From a virus, in the IMG/VR virus record IMGVR_UViG_3300020202_000033, positions 1 to 44,132 of that record: a stretch of 44,132 nucleotides of DNA; one strand, given 5' to 3'. The notes under the pieces are model-generated. The model was not told where the DNA came from. It worked only from the letters and a program-made list of their open reading frames with translations, and ran no database searches. The position numbers were made by a program, and so were the translations under genes. Every line of letters starts with the position of its first letter. Within the stretch, counting starts at the first letter, position 1. Below, in pieces: positions 24,374 to 33,275 of this stretch.

Positions 24374-24615
24374 GCTGCCCTCCGCTTCCGCGCCGCCTCT
24401 GCCCGCCGCGTCGCCCGGTTGCCGCCGGCCTTGAAGGTGCGCGACGCGCCGAGCCGGAACTCCCGGTCTGACTCGACTTGCAGGCGCCAGCGCACGTACT
24501 GCCGGAAGAACGCGCGCTTGTCCTTCGGACCGCGCTTGATGCCCCGCACGTAAGCGTGCCACGCCAGCGTGCCGACCCGCGGCGCGACCGCCCCAACCGT
24601 CAACTCGGCTTCCAC
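24370..24615 (-). CDS. small basic hypothetical protein, 81 aa
   Basis: Rich in Arg and Lys (RGIKRGPKDKRAFFRQYVRW and a C-terminal NRATRRAEAARKRRAA tail), suggesting contact with nucleic acid. GTG 24615 has GGAGAG upstream; TTG 24603, overlapping the exonuclease stop as TTGA, is an alternative start. It lies between the exonuclease and nucleotide hydrolase genes. No family is recognised. Confidence 0.6.
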   Translation of the reverse strand: MEAELTVGAVAPRVGTLAWHAYVRGIKRGPKDKRAFFRQYVRWRLQVESDREFRLGASRTFKAGGNRATRRAEAARKRRAA

Positions 24616-25355
24616 AGCTTGACCTCTCCAGTGGCCTTGACGTACTCCCCAGCCCGCAGGACGCGCGCGAGCCGCGCCTGCAACAGTGCATCCTCCTCCG
24701 TCTTCCCCGCCTTCTTGAACGCAGCGACGACCACGTCCCAATACAGCGCGCCATCGGGGGCCTCGTCGAGCAGCCGCGCCGCCCGCTTGGGCCCGATCCC
24801 AGGGCAGCCCGGGTACCCGTCCGTCGCGTCGCCGCACAGCGTCAGCATCCAGTGCTGATGATTGGCGTCCAGCTCGGTGATCTGCTGGATGCCGTCGTCC
24901 GGACGGCCAGGGTTGTAGAGCCAGCCAGGCACGGAGCGCAGATCCTTGTCCGTGCTGACAATGATGCGCGTGCCCTTGATCTTCGTGCCCGTGGCGAGCA
25001 TGCCGAGCACGTCGTCCGCCTCCAGGCGCGGGCACTCCATCGTCTTGTAGACGGTCTGCACGTACTCGCGGACCTCGGCGAAGACCACCGGCTTGCGCCC
25101 GCGCTTGGCCTTGTAGGTAGGGCACAGCTCCTTGCGGAAGTTGGCCTTGCGGTCGCTCAGGGCGAGGATGCACGCATCCGCCTTGAGCGTGTCCATCAGC
25201 TCCGCGACCTCCGAGTCCACCTGCTGCTTGGCGGCGCGGGCATCGCCCGTGATCGTCCACTGATCGGGCTCCCATTCCGTCGCCACTTCCGCGGCGGCAG
25301 CAGCCCGATGGACGAGGATGTCGGCGTCGATCAGAAGTGTCGTAGGCTCAGGCAT
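24600..25355 (-). CDS. 5'-3' exonuclease (T7 gp6-like, FEN superfamily), 251 aa
   Basis: Shows the FEN-type acidic residues in order: LLIDADILVHRAA (residues 7-19), LEADDVLGMLAT, VSTDKDLRSVPGWL, and the helix-hairpin-helix segment GDATDGYPGCPGIGPKRAAR. It removes RNA primers, degrades host DNA and helps recombination in T7. ATG 25355 overlaps the LAGLIDADG gene by 8 bases. Length is somewhat below T7 gp6 (300 aa). Confidence 0.93.
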   Translation of the reverse strand: MPEPTTLLIDADILVHRAAAAAEVATEWEPDQWTITGDARAAKQQVDSEVAELMDTLKADACILALSDRKANFRKELCPTYKAKRGRKPVVFAEVREYVQTVYKTMECPRLEADDVLGMLATGTKIKGTRIIVSTDKDLRSVPGWLYNPGRPDDGIQQITELDANHQHWMLTLCGDATDGYPGCPGIGPKRAARLLDEAPDGALYWDVVVAAFKKAGKTEEDALLQARLARVLRAGEYVKATGEVKLWKPS

Positions 25356-25863
25356 AGACGATCCGTTTCAAGTGTTTCAGCTCGCGGAGTAGGGCGGCGC
25401 GCATGGCGCTGCGGGCCGGGTAGCGGTGGGCTAGAAGCAGGATCTCGGCTTGCCGGCGCTTCTCCCGAAGGAGGGGAAGAGTGGCTCGGCAGACGGCTCG
25501 GGCCTGATCGCCGCAGACAGTCCATTGGTAGTGCCGGCGGGCTCGCGGATTGCGCGATGACACCACACGCACCGATCCACCGAACTGCTCCGCGAGCGCA
25601 TGCAGTGTCCAGGGAAACGTGTTGCTGACGGACACCCGCGGCGTGGAGCTACACTCAAAGCACCCCTCGCCATCCAGGAAGCCGGCCACGTATCCGATCG
25701 CCAGCGCATCAGTGAGTCGCGGCCCAGGTGTTTCCGATTCGAGCGTCTCCGTCGAGGGGGCATCGGAAGCCCAATCGAGCGGCGGTGTCCCGGATGGCTT
25801 GAACGGCCAGCTCGGCAGCGAGGGGAGCGAGGTCGTCGCGGACCTCGGCTTGGATCTCGTCAT
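25348..25863 (-). CDS. LAGLIDADG-type homing endonuclease-like protein, up to 171 aa
   Basis: Residues 58-69 read YVAGFLDGEGCF, a single LAGLIDADG motif, followed by a beta-alpha layout (VSVSNTFPWTLHALAEQFGG, then HYQWTVCGDQARAVCRATLP) typical of small one-motif enzymes that act as dimers. The first 50 residues overlap the end of the DNA polymerase gene in another frame and look unlike a real domain. No ATG, GTG or TTG lies closer to the motif, so initiation at ATG 25863 or by another route is unclear. Probably a mobile free-standing endonuclease. Confidence 0.75.
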   Translation of the reverse strand: MTRSKPRSATTSLPSLPSWPFKPSGTPPLDWASDAPSTETLESETPGPRLTDALAIGYVAGFLDGEGCFECSSTPRVSVSNTFPWTLHALAEQFGGSVRVVSSRNPRARRHYQWTVCGDQARAVCRATLPLLREKRRQAEILLLAHRYPARSAMRAALLRELKHLKRIVYA

Positions 25864-27454
25864 GGATGTGCGCCACCTGCCGGTACTCCCGGCCGTCCTG
25901 GAACCCGCGAGCTTCCATCAGCTCGTGAAAGATCACCGTGGCCTGCTTCATCACGATGGCTCCGGCCGACTGGAGGAGCGTGTTCAGCGCGGCGTGGGCG
26001 GAGCGCACGGTCAGCCAGCGCCCGTCGAGGCCGCGCAGCTTCCCGCGCAGGCGGACGCGCTTGGCGATCTCCAGCTTGAGGCGCTTGAGGCCCGGCGTGC
26101 GCGCCATGAACCGCTGCTTGAGCAGCTTGCCCTGGCGCTCGCCCTTGCCGACGATGGAGCCGAGCTTCTCGTCGCCGGCCCCGTAGAGGAACGCGTAGAT
26201 GAAGGTCTTCGCCGCGTCGCGCGTGGGCAGGCCGGCCGCCTCCTGATTGACCGTGTGCGGGTCGCCGGTCGTGACGACCTGGATGTACGCGCCCTCGTCG
26301 TACATCGCGAGGTAGTGCGCGAAGCAGCGCAGCTCCAAGCCCTTCGCGTCCGCCCCCACAAGCAGGAACCCGGGCGCCGCCTTGAATAGCGCGCGGCACT
26401 CCTTCCCGTACGGGGCCCGGTTCGCCGGCACCTGCGCCACGTTCGGCCCGCTGTGCGTGCAGCGCCCGGTGACGGCCCCGTTGTGATTGACGCGCCCGTG
26501 GATCCGGCCATCCGGCTTGACGAGCGAGAGCCACGCCTGCTTACCCTCGATGAGCTGGGCAAGGCGCTTCTGCACCATGAACCGCTCGTCCAGGAGCTTC
26601 GCCTCGGGCCACTCCAGCGGGGCGAGCACGGCCTCGTCGACCTGCGGCTTGCCCTCCGGCGTGAAGCGCGAGGGCTTCCAGCCGCGCCGCTCGATCAGGT
26701 GCTTCGCGATGTGGTCCCGCGACTGCACGTTGAAGGGGACGATCTTCGTCTTCTCGATCTGCCGCTTCGGGGTCCGGTAGCGGACCTCGAAGGCTGGGAT
26801 CATCCTGGACAGCTCCGTGTCCAGCTCCGCCCGGCGGGCCTGGAGCCGCGCGGCGAGGCGCTCCGCGGCCGGCACGTCGAAGAGGAACCCGTTGCGCTCC
26901 TGCTGCGCGATGCGGGCAGCGAAGGCGTGCTCCAGCTCGAACGCCTGCTCGGCCGTGTTGGTCGCGAGGATGTGCTCCCACAGCGCGGCCGTCACGAGCG
27001 TGTCCTGCACGCAATAGGCGAGCATCTCCTCGCTGAACTCGGCCCAATCCGTCCGCTCCCCGAAGTCGCCCTTGTAGACGCCCAGGCGGTGGCCCCACGC
27101 GGCGAGCGAGTGCCGACCGGCGTAGCGCATCGGAAAGGCGCAACCCCGGCGGGCCCGTGCGAAGTCCTGATCCTTGACGTCGGGCCAGATCAGGCGCGCG
27201 CTCACGAGCGTGTCACGCAGCTTGGCCGCAGGGCGCCAGCCCGGGTGCCGCTTCTGCAAGGCCGGCACGTCGAACTCGACCGCGTTGTGCCCGATCAGCA
27301 GGTCGAACGTGTCGAGGTAGCGCAGTCCGCCCTGGATCTCAGCCTCCCGGAACGGGACGACCTCCCCATCCGCCGTGCGGATGACAAGGCAATGCACGCG
27401 GGTCATCGCATCGAGAAGGCCGTCCGTCTCGATGTCGAAGAAGGCGGTTCTCAA
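25709..27454 (-). CDS. DNA polymerase, family A (T7 gp5-like), 581 aa
   Basis: Replicative polymerase with a 3'-5' exonuclease domain (Asp7 and Glu9 in FFDIETDGLLD; IGHNAVEFDVPAL) and the polymerase motifs A (GADAKGLELRCFAHY), B (AAKTFIYAFLYGAGDEKLG) and C (His-Asp-Glu at 531-533). The end, ARIGNTWAATH, matches the T7 polymerase end, so the C-terminus is intact. It is shorter than T7 gp5 (704 aa), and a thioredoxin-binding insertion is not evident. The start is TTG 27454, overlapping the upstream stop as TTGA. Confidence 0.95.
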   Translation of the reverse strand: MRTAFFDIETDGLLDAMTRVHCLVIRTADGEVVPFREAEIQGGLRYLDTFDLLIGHNAVEFDVPALQKRHPGWRPAAKLRDTLVSARLIWPDVKDQDFARARRGCAFPMRYAGRHSLAAWGHRLGVYKGDFGERTDWAEFSEEMLAYCVQDTLVTAALWEHILATNTAEQAFELEHAFAARIAQQERNGFLFDVPAAERLAARLQARRAELDTELSRMIPAFEVRYRTPKRQIEKTKIVPFNVQSRDHIAKHLIERRGWKPSRFTPEGKPQVDEAVLAPLEWPEAKLLDERFMVQKRLAQLIEGKQAWLSLVKPDGRIHGRVNHNGAVTGRCTHSGPNVAQVPANRAPYGKECRALFKAAPGFLLVGADAKGLELRCFAHYLAMYDEGAYIQVVTTGDPHTVNQEAAGLPTRDAAKTFIYAFLYGAGDEKLGSIVGKGERQGKLLKQRFMARTPGLKRLKLEIAKRVRLRGKLRGLDGRWLTVRSAHAALNTLLQSAGAIVMKQATVIFHELMEARGFQDGREYRQVAHIHDEIQAEVRDDLAPLAAELAVQAIRDTAARLGFRCPLDGDARIGNTWAATH

Positions 27455-27636
27455 GACTCCCCGCCCCGCAGCCGGCGCCCGACCTTGCACAGGCACGGCG
27501 TCACACGGATGACCTCGCCGACGCGGCGCATGAACTCGATCCAGGCCAGGACATGGCCCTGCGAGTACTCCCCGTCCTCATCGGGCGGAGCGGCGGGCAG
27601 CGTGTGGATCCCGGTATCGCGGCAGTTGCGGCACAT
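27451..27636 (-). CDS. small zinc-ribbon-like protein, 61 aa
   Basis: Starts MCRNCRDTGIHTL and ends near PCLCKVGRRLRGG, two Cys pairs (CxxC and CxC) that could hold one zinc ion. The middle is helical (VLAWIEFMRRVGEVIRV). It sits between primase-helicase and DNA polymerase with one- to four-base overlaps at both ends, so it is probably made with the replication proteins. Function is unknown. Confidence 0.7.
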   Translation of the reverse strand: MCRNCRDTGIHTLPAAPPDEDGEYSQGHVLAWIEFMRRVGEVIRVTPCLCKVGRRLRGGES

Positions 27637-29258
27637 CAGAAGGAGCCCTCTTCCGCAGTCGCCAGCTCCAAGCCCATGTCCGTCTCGGTCAGCCGCCCGG
27701 TGTCCCGGTCGTAGCGCATGTACCCGGCCACGCCCGTGTCTCCCGTCCACCGGCACTTGAGGACTCGCACCGTGGACAGGTGGCGCGTCTCCTCGTCCTG
27801 CTGATTGCGCTCAATGGCGATGATCGTGTGACTGAGCTGCGCGATGCCGCCCGAGCCACGCAGGTCGCGCATCGCGACGGGCCGGCCCTCCTCGTGCGGC
27901 TTGCCCTCGCCGCGGTTCAGGTGGACGACGAGGACGATCACGGCCCCGGTCTCCTGCGCGAGGCTCGCGAGGCGCGTCATTACGACGTCGATCGCCTTGC
28001 GCTCGTCGTCCGTGTCGATCCCGCTGACGACGATGGACAGGTGATCGAGGAAGATCAGCGAGCAGCCCAGCCCGCGGATCATGTAGCGGATCCGGGAGAG
28101 CAGATTGTCGGACTCCAGCGAGCCAAAGTGATCGTAGAAGGCAACCTTGTCGCAGAGCTTCTCGAACTCGGCGCGCAGCGTGGCGGAGTCGACGGCGTTC
28201 GGGTCCAGGTGGAGCGGCTTGTTGAGCGCGATCGACAGCAGGCCCTGCGCACTGCGCTTGACGGGCTCTTCCAGCGCGATGTACCCGACCCGCTCGCCGG
28301 CCGAGATCGCCGCGTAAGCGACCTCCTTGCAGAGGGTCGACTTGCCGCTGCCGGTGCCGGCCGCGAAGGTGACAAGCTCCCCGCCGCGCATGCCGCGGGT
28401 CTTGCCGTTCAGCCCGCCGTGCGGGAACAGGATCGAGGACTGCGGCTCCTCCTTCGTGAGGTACGCCCACACGTCTTCGCCAGTGATGATCCCGTCCGGG
28501 CGGTAGCTCTTCGCGCCCCAAATCGCGTCGATGACCTCGGAGCCGCGGCCGGCCACGAGCATCTCGTTGGCATCCTTGAGCGGCAGCGTGGCGATCTTCG
28601 CCCGACCGGGGGAGAGCAGCGCGGCGCATTCCTTCGCAGCGGCTCGACCCTCCTCGTCCGTGTCGAACATGAAGATGACCTCCTCGAACAGCTCCAGCCA
28701 TTCGAGGGATTTCTGAATGGACTTCTTCGCCCCGCCTGCGCCGTTCGGGACGGACACCACCGGCCACTTGTTGGACTGGAGCTGCGACACGCTGAGCGCG
28801 TCGATTTCGCCCTCGGTGATGACGATCTTCCGGCCGCCGTCGCGCCACAGGTGCTCGCCGAATAGGCCGGCCTGCTTCGGCTCGCCTACCCACGAGAAGC
28901 TCTTGTCGGGGAACCGCAGCTTCTGAGCGACGAGCGCGCCGTTGCGCGTCCGGTAGGGCGCGACCTGCACGGGCCGTCCGCCGTACCGGCCCACGCCGTA
29001 GCCAAACTTTTCGCACGTGGCGTCGGTGATCTCCCGCTTGGGGAGCCCGCGCACTTCGTACTCTTCGAGCAGGGATGCACTCACGCAGTCGGCCTCTTCT
29101 TGGCGGCGGGTTGCCCCGCCCGAGCTGTGCGCTTCGCACTTGTGGCAGTACGTGTGTCCGTCGGAATACAGAGCATTCGCGTCGGACGAGCCACAGCTCG
29201 GGCAGGGACAGTGCCCTACGAAATCACTTGCGGGCGGAGAAGTTCGCGAGGTACGCAT
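27636..29258 (-). CDS. primase-helicase (T7 gp4-like), 540 aa
   Basis: The N-terminal zinc-binding domain has Cys19, Cys22, Cys38 and Cys41. The TOPRIM primase core shows ITEGEIDALSV (147-157) and FDTDEEG (198-204). The RecA-like helicase has Walker A AAGTGSGKSTL (299-309), IFLDHLSIVVSG as Walker B, and CRWTGDTGVAGYMRYD near the end. It unwinds DNA and primes lagging-strand synthesis. Size matches T7 gp4A (566 aa). The start overlaps the nuclease gene by 35 bases. Confidence 0.95.
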   Translation of the reverse strand: MRTSRTSPPASDFVGHCPCPSCGSSDANALYSDGHTYCHKCEAHSSGGATRRQEEADCVSASLLEEYEVRGLPKREITDATCEKFGYGVGRYGGRPVQVAPYRTRNGALVAQKLRFPDKSFSWVGEPKQAGLFGEHLWRDGGRKIVITEGEIDALSVSQLQSNKWPVVSVPNGAGGAKKSIQKSLEWLELFEEVIFMFDTDEEGRAAAKECAALLSPGRAKIATLPLKDANEMLVAGRGSEVIDAIWGAKSYRPDGIITGEDVWAYLTKEEPQSSILFPHGGLNGKTRGMRGGELVTFAAGTGSGKSTLCKEVAYAAISAGERVGYIALEEPVKRSAQGLLSIALNKPLHLDPNAVDSATLRAEFEKLCDKVAFYDHFGSLESDNLLSRIRYMIRGLGCSLIFLDHLSIVVSGIDTDDERKAIDVVMTRLASLAQETGAVIVLVVHLNRGEGKPHEEGRPVAMRDLRGSGGIAQLSHTIIAIERNQQDEETRHLSTVRVLKCRWTGDTGVAGYMRYDRDTGRLTETDMGLELATAEEGSF

Positions 29259-29565
29259 TGACGAAGGCGTCCGAATCCTTGAGCGGGAAGACGACGAGCC
29301 ACTCGCCCTCGTCTTCTCGCATCAGCACTACCGGGAACTCGGTCGGCTGCCTGTCGCGCTGCGCCTGCTTCACGAAGTCCGTCGCGGGAATGCGCTTGAT
29401 GCGCTTGACCTCGACGTGCGCGTTCGGCAGAGCGTCGAGCAGATCCGCGGAATAGCTTCCATTGGCCTGCCCGGCGCGGATGCACTTGTGCGCGTGCCAG
29501 TACTCCCGGACCGCGTCCCTCGCGTCTCGCTCCCCGCGGGCCCCCTTGTCGCGGCTGTTGACCAT
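29224..29565 (-). CDS. PD-(D/E)XK nuclease, Holliday junction resolvase-like, 113 aa
   Basis: GARGERDARDAVREYW, then SADLLDALPNAHVEVKRIKR with Asp41 and the Glu52-x-Lys54 pair, is the layout of small PD-(D/E)XK resolvases. It takes the place of T7 endonuclease I (gp3), which clears branched DNA and helps degrade host DNA. ATG 29565 overlaps the stop of the small membrane gene upstream (TGATG). Confidence 0.8.
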   Translation of the reverse strand: MVNSRDKGARGERDARDAVREYWHAHKCIRAGQANGSYSADLLDALPNAHVEVKRIKRIPATDFVKQAQRDRQPTEFPVVLMREDEGEWLVVFPLKDSDAFVNAYLANFSARK

Positions 29566-29702
29566 CAGTCGACACGGTCGATGTCCAGCGGGAAGCTGCC
29601 GAGCGCGCGGCCGATGACCAGCACGATCACGGCGGCCAGCGCGGTCACAGTCGTGGCGAGCACCCGCCACCAAGTCAGGGCACCCTCAGCCAGCCCGCGC
29701 AT
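29565..29702 (-). CDS. small membrane protein, 45 aa
   Basis: ATG 29702 comes directly after the SSB stop codon, with AGGAGG inside the SSB end at good spacing. The product has one strongly hydrophobic helix at about residues 13-36 (VLATTVTALAAVIVLVIGRA) between a short N-terminus with two Trp and an acidic end (FPLDIDRVD). The tight coupling on both sides supports a real gene. Role unknown; an early membrane factor is possible. Confidence 0.7.
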   Translation of the reverse strand: MRGLAEGALTWWRVLATTVTALAAVIVLVIGRALGSFPLDIDRVD

Positions 29703-30326
29703 CTAGAAGTCCTCCTCGTCTTCGCCCGCCGCGTCCTTGCCCCCCGCCACGGCGGCCGTCTCCTCCGCCGCGGTGAACCCGTCCTCGACCCCGAACCCGT
29801 AGGCGGTCGCGTCGTTGCCGGGCGCGACGAGTTCGAGCACCTGCACGGCCTTGAGCCACAGGCTCACGCCGACCCCGAGCGCCGTGTACCAGGGATGCAC
29901 GAGGCACGAGACGCGGATGCGGCTCCCGCCCCCCACGATCGCGCTCATCGGCTTGAGCGCGGCGTCGAAGAGCGCCGGGCGCTGCTCGAAGGGATCGCCC
30001 TTCTTCGGCTTGACCTTCGCGAGCAGCGAGAACTTGATGTCGATCTCGCCCGTCTCCTCGCCGGTCACGTCGTTGACGACGGGCTTGTACGGCAGGGCCC
30101 CGCGCTTGAGGGTCTTCTTCTTCTCCTCCAGCAGGCACTGCTGGTACTTGCGCTCCAACGCCTCGTCGATCGCGGCGATGAAGGGCGCGGCCTCGTCGCG
30201 CGGGAGGCGGAGAGTCACCTTGTACTCCCCATTCTCCGGCTTCCATCGGTAGTCCGGAGAGTTGAGCCGCGGCCAGATCGCCGTGCCGATCGGACTCGTG
30301 AGTTGCTGCTTCTTTTTCGTTGCCAT
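29703..30326 (-). CDS. single-stranded DNA-binding protein (T7 gp2.5-like), 207 aa
   Basis: Contains a beta-barrel region (TAIWPRLNSPDYRWKPENGE, then YKVTLRLPRDEAAPFIAAID) and the typical highly acidic tail ending in an aromatic residue (AGEDEEDF), which in gp2.5 contacts polymerase and helicase. Length is near T7 gp2.5 (232 aa). It coats exposed single strands and coordinates replication and recombination. It is the first replication gene after the RNA polymerase gene. Confidence 0.9.
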   Translation of the reverse strand: MATKKKQQLTSPIGTAIWPRLNSPDYRWKPENGEYKVTLRLPRDEAAPFIAAIDEALERKYQQCLLEEKKKTLKRGALPYKPVVNDVTGEETGEIDIKFSLLAKVKPKKGDPFEQRPALFDAALKPMSAIVGGGSRIRVSCLVHPWYTALGVGVSLWLKAVQVLELVAPGNDATAYGFGVEDGFTAAEETAAVAGGKDAAGEDEEDF

Positions 30327-30333
30327 GCCTGCC

Positions 30334-32748
30334 TTACGCGAAGAAGTAATCGGACCGCCGCAGCGAGTTCACATCCAAGCTGCCACTCGGCGGGACCGAA
30401 GGAATCGTTGCGCTGGGCCCAAGGTGGAGTTGGACCTCTTCGCGGAAGCGTTCGAGCAGGTTGTCGCTGAACATCTCCGCGTACACGTCCCGAAGCGTCG
30501 CCGCCATGAGCGGCGCGTCCACGCACGTGACTCCGTACGAGTCGTGGATCATCGAGAAGGACTCGATGCCACGCTCGCGCGCGAGGTTGACAGTCTTCGC
30601 CAGTGCTGCCGCATCCAGCGAATGCACGAAGTTGGGGCTGATGCCGTTGACTTGGCGACGGCGATCGAGCTTGTCGAGTTCTTCCCGCAGGCTGTGCTTG
30701 CGGACCGTGTCGCCTAGCACCGTCGTGATGCGGCAGGTCCGGTACGCGTGATACGCCTGCTTGACCGGGAACCCGCTCGGGCTCGTCCACCGGACCGGGA
30801 TGTTGGCCTCGTTGCAGAGCCGCGCCACCTGCTGGAGCCAGGACATGCAGGTCCGCGCCGACACCACCGTCTCCCCGATCGCGTCCCACACGAGCGACGC
30901 GAGGTAGAGGCACGGCTGCCACGAGTTGGGACCCCACGGCCGAACGCCGCGCGTGCTGGCCTCCGCGCGGTACCACTCCGTGACGTACCGCTGACAGGAG
31001 TACCGCGTCCCGCCGTACGGCAGGACCATCACGGGCCGCTTGGTCGCGGCACGCGGCAGCCGCCCGCCGACGAAGTCCAGCCACGCCTGAGAGACCGCGT
31101 CCCCACGCGCCACGAGCTTGGCCGTGACGAGGTCCGCGACGTCTTGGTAGATGTCGCGCGGCGCGTCCGAGGGCGTGCAGTTGGTCGCGGCGCCGCCGAT
31201 CGGATCGCGCAGCAGCAGGGAGAAGATTTGCAGCCCGTTGTTGCTGCCATCGAGCGCGACCGGCAGGCGGGTAAGGAAGGTCTCCCCGCGCGCGAGGGCG
31301 TCCTTGTATGCGCCCCACTCCAGGCAGAAGGCGAGGAACTCCCAGGGCTTCGAGGCGCCCTCCCACCAACGGTGTTCGAGCGGGTCGTGATGGACGGCGA
31401 GGATCTCGCTCTCGTGCAGGTAGACCCAGGCAAGGCGCTCGTCGAACGAGACCTTGTCCACGCCGAAGCAGTTCGCGCCGTGGATGCCGAGCCAGCGCAC
31501 GTGCTCCGGCGACGTCATCGGCCGGCCCTCGGCGAACCGCAGCAGCCCGCGCGCTTGCGACTGGCCCTGCGGTTGGAGGAAGTACGGGACCGGGTACAGC
31601 CGGCCGCGGAAATCCGCCTGCCACGGGAAGTAAAACGTCTCGCCCAGGAACTGCCTCGCCATGAAGAGCGTCTTCGCAGTCAGCAGGCGCTGGCTGCGGC
31701 AGGCCACGTTCGCCGCGTAGACACCGGCGGCGTCGCGACGCCACTGCTTGCGCGCGTCCTCGTCCTCGCCGATGTTGTCCGGCTTGGGCGGGAGCTTCGC
31801 GTCCTCGCGGCTGGCCATGTCGGCGACCGCGAGCCCGGCTTCCCAGCAGTGTTCCATGACCTGGAACACGTCGGGGTTGATCTCCCAGGCCGTGGCCTGC
31901 AACGTGTTGACCGCGTCGTAGACCTCCGGCATGTCGCACTCGGCGACCTCCGCTAGGTACCGGCGGTCGGGGCTCTTGATGAGCGGCTGCCGCCGCACGA
32001 TGTTGCTGTGGTATCCCCCGTCGAACGGGTTGTCCCAGCTCTGCGGAACGATCAGCGTCGGAAGGTAGAAGGGGAAAAGCGCCTGATGCTCTTCGTTCGA
32101 TTGCTCCAGCCAGCGGAGCGTGTCTTCGGTTGCGACGACGACATCCCGCGCTTTTCCCCCGTTCCCACAGTTACGGATCTCGATCAGGCCCGTAGCGTCC
32201 CGCAGCATCTCCAACAGCAGCGCGCCGACACGGAACTTGACGCGCTTGGTCCACGGCTCGAAGCCGAGTTCCGCCTTGTTCGACACGCCGCGGAAAACCT
32301 TCTTCCGATGACTCGTGCTCGACGCTTTCGTCTGCCGCTTGAGGCGCAGGAAGAGATTCTTGTCGTGCTCCAGGATGTACCGGCAGCGGGCCTCGTCCTC
32401 CATCGTGCGGCCGATGTGGTAGGCCGTATTCACGAAGCTCCGCTCCGCCGAGATCGAATCCAGGATCACCCGCGCAGCGAGAAGAGCAGTGACCGGGGCG
32501 CTGAGCTGTTGGATGTACGCGACCGCGACATGGCGCCGCCCGGGTCCGCCCGTCTCGGCAGTTTTGGCGAACGCCTCGATGGCGTCCGTCATCTTCCCAA
32601 CCGCCTCGCGAAGCAGATACCGGCCCGCGGCCGTAGTGCTTTCGCGGTGCTTCGCGCGGGCCTTGTTTGCCTTCGCCGCGTAGCGTTGCGATCCCAGCTC
32701 GACCATCAATTTCTCGATGGCCATCTGCTCCTCGGTGAAGTGGCGCAT
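30334..32748 (-). CDS. single-subunit DNA-directed RNA polymerase (T7 gp1-like), 804 aa
   Basis: All key residues align with T7: Asp500 in VALDGSNNGLQIF (T7 Asp537), Lys570 in ATKRPVMVLPYGG (Lys631) with Tyr578 (Tyr639), and Asp736 in MIHDSYGV (Asp812). The C-terminus YFFA matches the T7 FAFA foot. ATG 32748 was chosen because it overlaps the upstream stop (TGATG); a longer frame adds out-of-frame shadow sequence. It transcribes the phage's own genes. Its promoter sequence here is unknown. Shorter than T7 (883 aa), mainly at the N-terminus. Confidence 0.97.
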   Translation of the reverse strand: MRHFTEEQMAIEKLMVELGSQRYAAKANKARAKHRESTTAAGRYLLREAVGKMTDAIEAFAKTAETGGPGRRHVAVAYIQQLSAPVTALLAARVILDSISAERSFVNTAYHIGRTMEDEARCRYILEHDKNLFLRLKRQTKASSTSHRKKVFRGVSNKAELGFEPWTKRVKFRVGALLLEMLRDATGLIEIRNCGNGGKARDVVVATEDTLRWLEQSNEEHQALFPFYLPTLIVPQSWDNPFDGGYHSNIVRRQPLIKSPDRRYLAEVAECDMPEVYDAVNTLQATAWEINPDVFQVMEHCWEAGLAVADMASREDAKLPPKPDNIGEDEDARKQWRRDAAGVYAANVACRSQRLLTAKTLFMARQFLGETFYFPWQADFRGRLYPVPYFLQPQGQSQARGLLRFAEGRPMTSPEHVRWLGIHGANCFGVDKVSFDERLAWVYLHESEILAVHHDPLEHRWWEGASKPWEFLAFCLEWGAYKDALARGETFLTRLPVALDGSNNGLQIFSLLLRDPIGGAATNCTPSDAPRDIYQDVADLVTAKLVARGDAVSQAWLDFVGGRLPRAATKRPVMVLPYGGTRYSCQRYVTEWYRAEASTRGVRPWGPNSWQPCLYLASLVWDAIGETVVSARTCMSWLQQVARLCNEANIPVRWTSPSGFPVKQAYHAYRTCRITTVLGDTVRKHSLREELDKLDRRRQVNGISPNFVHSLDAAALAKTVNLARERGIESFSMIHDSYGVTCVDAPLMAATLRDVYAEMFSDNLLERFREEVQLHLGPSATIPSVPPSGSLDVNSLRRSDYFFA

Positions 32749-33275
32749 CAGAACAGCTCGTTGAAGCGCGCGAGGAACTTTTCCTTCGCCTTGAGCGGCT
32801 CCCAGCCGCTTGCGATGCGCCACGTGGCCGGCTTGTGGAGCAATCCCCACGTCTGCGGCGGATCCTTCATCAGGTCCCGCATCTCCGTAGCGAGGGCAAC
32901 CCCATCGGCCTCGCGGATGGCGGCGGCGTGATCCGACCAGTCGATCCCGTATTTGTCCCCGATGACGAGTTGGATCGCGCGCTCGATCTGCCGATAGAAC
33001 TGGAGTTCAGGAAGGTGCTTGATCGGCGTCGGCAGGTCCACGCAGTAGGCTTCGGCCGCGTCGTGGAGAAGCAGCGCCAGCGCGTGTTTCGGATCGCAGA
33101 TCGAGGACGTGAGAACGCTATGCTGCGCGACGCTGTAGAACTGATCTCCGTGCCCGCTGAATCGACACTGATGCGCGAGGGCGTGTGCGATGTCGCCGAT
33201 GCGGATGTCCTCGGCGCGCGGCTCGGTCGGGAAGAATTGCCCGCCGGAGTAGGTTTGCAGCCAGGGCTTCAACAC
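32748..33275 (-). CDS. HD-domain phosphohydrolase, 175 aa
   Basis: The HD signature is clear: an early His (QHS in YSVAQHSVL), the His-Asp pair in LALLLHDAAEAYCVDLPTPI and a distal Asp (IREADGVALATE). This is the common phage family of nucleotide hydrolases related to YfbR 5'-deoxynucleotidases. DatZ-type dATP hydrolases also use this fold, but nothing here proves that activity. The start is GTG 33275 with GGGGG upstream. It probably adjusts the nucleotide pool early in infection. Confidence 0.85.
   Translation of the reverse strand: MLKPWLQTYSGGQFFPTEPRAEDIRIGDIAHALAHQCRFSGHGDQFYSVAQHSVLTSSICDPKHALALLLHDAAEAYCVDLPTPIKHLPELQFYRQIERAIQLVIGDKYGIDWSDHAAAIREADGVALATEMRDLMKDPPQTWGLLHKPATWRIASGWEPLKAKEKFLARFNELF

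Noticed and set aside
24002-33275. 2-aminoadenine (Z-genome) pathway
   Set aside because: Related hydrolase folds are present, but no PurZ-like adenylosuccinate synthetase was found, so the pathway is not supported.
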